Origin: Bacilli bacterium
Lineage (GTDB): Bacteria; Bacillota_I; Bacilli_A; RF39; UBA660
Direction of reading: 5' to 3'
Assembly: GCA_017435465.1 (NCBI GenBank)
Contig: JAFSEX010000032.1
Span: 28,297-92,296 of the forward strand
Length of the DNA stretch: 64,000 nucleotides
Shown here: positions 62,924 through 64,000 of the stretch, piece after piece
Position numbering within the stretch: position 1 is the stretch's first letter
Layout of the letters: the number at the start of each line of letters is the position of its first letter
Position numbers and translations under genes: made by a program
The notes under the pieces: model-generated
Databases searched by the model: none
Told to the model about the DNA's origin: nothing
Seen by the model: the letters and a program-made list of their open reading frames with translations, nothing else

Positions 62924-63469
62924 ATGGAAAATATAAAAATAGGTGATAAATTAGAAATACATAGTTATAAACATAATAAAAAAATTCATAGAACTTGGGA
63001 TGAAGCTATCGTATTAGATATTAAAGATGATTATATAGTTTGTGGTAATAATAGAACATTAGTTACTGAATCAGATGGTAGAACATGGAAAACAAAAGAA
63101 CCTGCTATACTTTATTTTTTTAAAGATAAATGGTATAACGTCATATGTCAATTAAAAGATAAAGGCGTATATTATTATTGTAATATTGCAACACCATATA
63201 CAATAGATCAAAAATACATAAAATATATAGATTACGATTTAGACTTGAGAGTATTTCCTGATGGTGCATTTCGTATATTAGATAGAGATGAATATAAATA
63301 TCATAGAAATTTAATGAATTATAGTAAAGAAATTGATGCAATTACATCATATGAATTATCAAATTTAATTGAATTATATAAATCACATGAAGGACCATTC
63401 AAAAAGGGCCTTGGTGAATATTATTATTCTGTTTATTTGGAATATACTAAAAAAACTGGAATTTTTTAA
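62924..63469 (+). CDS. NtdP-like nucleoside tri-/diphosphate phosphatase (DUF402)
   Basis: 181 residues. IKIGDKLEIHSYKHNKKIHRTW, RTLVTESDGRTWKTKEPAI, GVYYYCNIATP and YIDYDLDLRVFPDG match the staphylococcal NtdP family closely (key Glu/Asp metal ligands in ESDG and DYDLD). It hydrolyses NTPs and NDPs. The ATG at 62924 is used because GAGGAA precedes it and the family core starts there; an upstream in-frame start at 62900 is possible. A TTGACT...TATAAT promoter (-35 at 62867) with a GAC/GTC dyad lies upstream. Confidence 0.9.
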   Translation: MENIKIGDKLEIHSYKHNKKIHRTWDEAIVLDIKDDYIVCGNNRTLVTESDGRTWKTKEPAILYFFKDKWYNVICQLKDKGVYYYCNIATPYTIDQKYIKYIDYDLDLRVFPDGAFRILDRDEYKYHRNLMNYSKEIDAITSYELSNLIELYKSHEGPFKKGLGEYYYSVYLEYTKKTGIF

Positions 63470-63493
63470 AAATATCAACATATATTATAGTAA

Positions 63494-63560
63494 AGAGTCT
63501 TATTTATAGTGTTTTAAACGTATTAAATCCTTATAAATAAGGCTCTCTCTAATTTTTTTT
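63494..63560 (+). terminator. Long-stem terminator before the rRNA promoters
   Basis: AGAGTCTTATTTATA (63494-63508) pairs with TATAAATAAGGCTCT (63532-63546), 15 bp with one G-U pair, 23-base loop, then a run of T. It insulates the rRNA operon. Confidence 0.85.
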
Positions 63561-63577
63561 AAAAAAAACAAAAAAAG

Positions 63578-63624
63578 TGTTGACAACCAAACTGTGAATT
63601 TGATATATTAATAACGCAGCCGAA
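63578..63624 (+). promoter_or_regulatory. rRNA promoter P1
   Basis: TTGACA (63580-63585), spacer 18, TATATT (63604-63609). Sequence from GTG before the -35 to CAGCC after the -10 is nearly identical to P2. Confidence 0.85.
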
Positions 63625-63709
63625 AAAAAGGCTACAAAAACACTTATAAAATAAGCATTTTTTTCAATTTTAGACAAAAAATAAAAAAGTGAAAAAAATA
63701 CAAAAAAAG

Positions 63710-63756
63710 TGTTGACAACCAAACTGTGAATTTGATATATTAATAACGCAGCCAAA
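63710..63756 (+). promoter_or_regulatory. rRNA promoter P2
   Basis: TTGACA (63712-63717), spacer 18, TATATT (63736-63741). 132 bases after P1; the 45-bp block is an exact repeat of P1. Confidence 0.85.
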
Positions 63757-63817
63757 AAAAAGCAACGTTAAACACTAACTAAAGAGCATTAAATTAAAAC
63801 AAAAAAATGCAAAAAAG

Positions 63818-63860
63818 TGTTGACACAAAAAGTGTTATATGGTATATTAATAACACAGCC
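63818..63860 (+). promoter_or_regulatory. rRNA promoter P3
   Basis: TTGACA (63820-63825), spacer 17, TATATT (63843-63848), ending AATAACACAGCC like P1 and P2 except for one base. The leader behind it has GATCTTTGAAAACTAA (63879-63894), a common rRNA-leader motif. Confidence 0.85.
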
Positions 63861-63970
63861 AAAAAAATGGTTGAAAATGATCTTTGAAAACTAAGTAAAA
63901 TAAGAGTTTCAAAAGCTAGGTAAAACTAAGGAAGAAACAAAAGTTAGAAATAACTTTTTTAAATTTGATT

Positions 63971-64000
63971 TTTTTTGAGAGTTTGATCCTGGCTCAGGAT
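63971..64000 (+). rRNA. 16S rRNA, 5' end (partial)
   Basis: AGAGTTTGATCCTGGCTCAG, the universal 16S start (E. coli positions 8-27), begins at 63978, so the mature end lies near 63971. The gene continues past the window. Confidence 0.95.

Noticed and set aside
63549..63755. Minus-strand open frame in the rRNA promoter region
   Set aside because: Its repeated sequence is the duplicated promoter block read backwards; it has no ribosome binding site.
63578..63860. CRISPR-like spaced repeats
   Set aside because: Only three copies with -35/-10 elements and unequal spacing ahead of 16S rRNA; they are promoters.

Overview
The window is a very AT-rich stretch of a low-GC Gram-positive (Firmicutes/Bacilli-type) chromosome. 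It uses the standard bacterial code: TGA terminates several genes, for example the Abi-family gene at 18236-18238. AGGAGG/GGTGA-type ribosome binding sites are common, and ECF, FtsEX and L13-S9 modules are typical of the group. Spore genes (cwlD, a cotJA-cotJB fusion, cotJC and a split GerS-like lipoprotein gene) point to a spore former. The housekeeping order DHH phosphoesterase - rplI - dnaB - M23 peptidase - walJ - rlmH, with a 16S rRNA start at the right edge, resembles the origin-proximal part of Bacilli chromosomes. Nearly all genes lie on the + strand, as expected of a single replichore. An uncultured, host-associated Bacilli/Erysipelotrichia/Mycoplasmatota-like lineage is my inference, not something the sequence proves.

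Layout: 1-3.1 kb, a partial coiled-coil membrane protein, a CYTH protein and a tail-anchored protein. 3.1-7 kb, an SDR, the ECF transporter core (ecfA1-ecfA2-ecfT) and truA. 7-12 kb, a Cys-rich protein, GNAT, NUDIX, a tiny transcript with a 24-codon ORF, and rplM-rpsI with a leader. 12-17 kb, a CDF transporter, a LemA fusion, a permuted papain-fold protein, cwlD and a zinc phospholipase-C-like protein. 17-22 kb, an Abi_2 protein overlapping htrA, then ftsE-ftsX-M23 hydrolase. 22-28 kb, a DUF3419-like protein and a uvrB locus in which the 5' end of uvrB is duplicated around a RhuM gene, then radical SAM and cotJ. 29-43.7 kb, the origin-proximal housekeeping cluster, an ATP-grasp ligase, AGCS symporter, ung, an HD-kinase fusion and anaerobic ribonucleotide reductase.

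The main discovery is a 15.6-kb integrative element (about 44055-59669). It splits a lipoprotein gene whose N-terminal half is at 43776-44054 and whose C-terminal half is at 59668-60387; the halves rejoin in frame across a GT core. The element ends carry 12-bp inverted arms placed symmetrically around the core, as expected of a large-serine-recombinase attP, and such a recombinase lies at 56951-58543. Its cargo is an ASCH protein, an intact-looking yybP-ykoY Mn2+ riboswitch with its own terminator, and one tight same-strand operon of about 16 genes (45046-56389). The operon encodes a divergent peptide deformylase, a NIF3/PII-like protein, three HD phosphohydrolases (one frameshifted), a methyltransferase, a cysteine hydrolase, a broken histidine phosphatase, an IMPase-serine hydrolase fusion, a GNAT, YgjV plus two PnuC-like transporters, a mu-crystallin/ornithine-cyclodeaminase-like dehydrogenase, an aldo-keto reductase and an M3-like metallopeptidase. 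The combination suggests nucleotide or NAD(P)-precursor metabolism, possibly Mn-controlled, but that role is inferred. To the right lie an S41 protease, an NtdP-like phosphatase and three tandem rRNA promoters leading into 16S rRNA.
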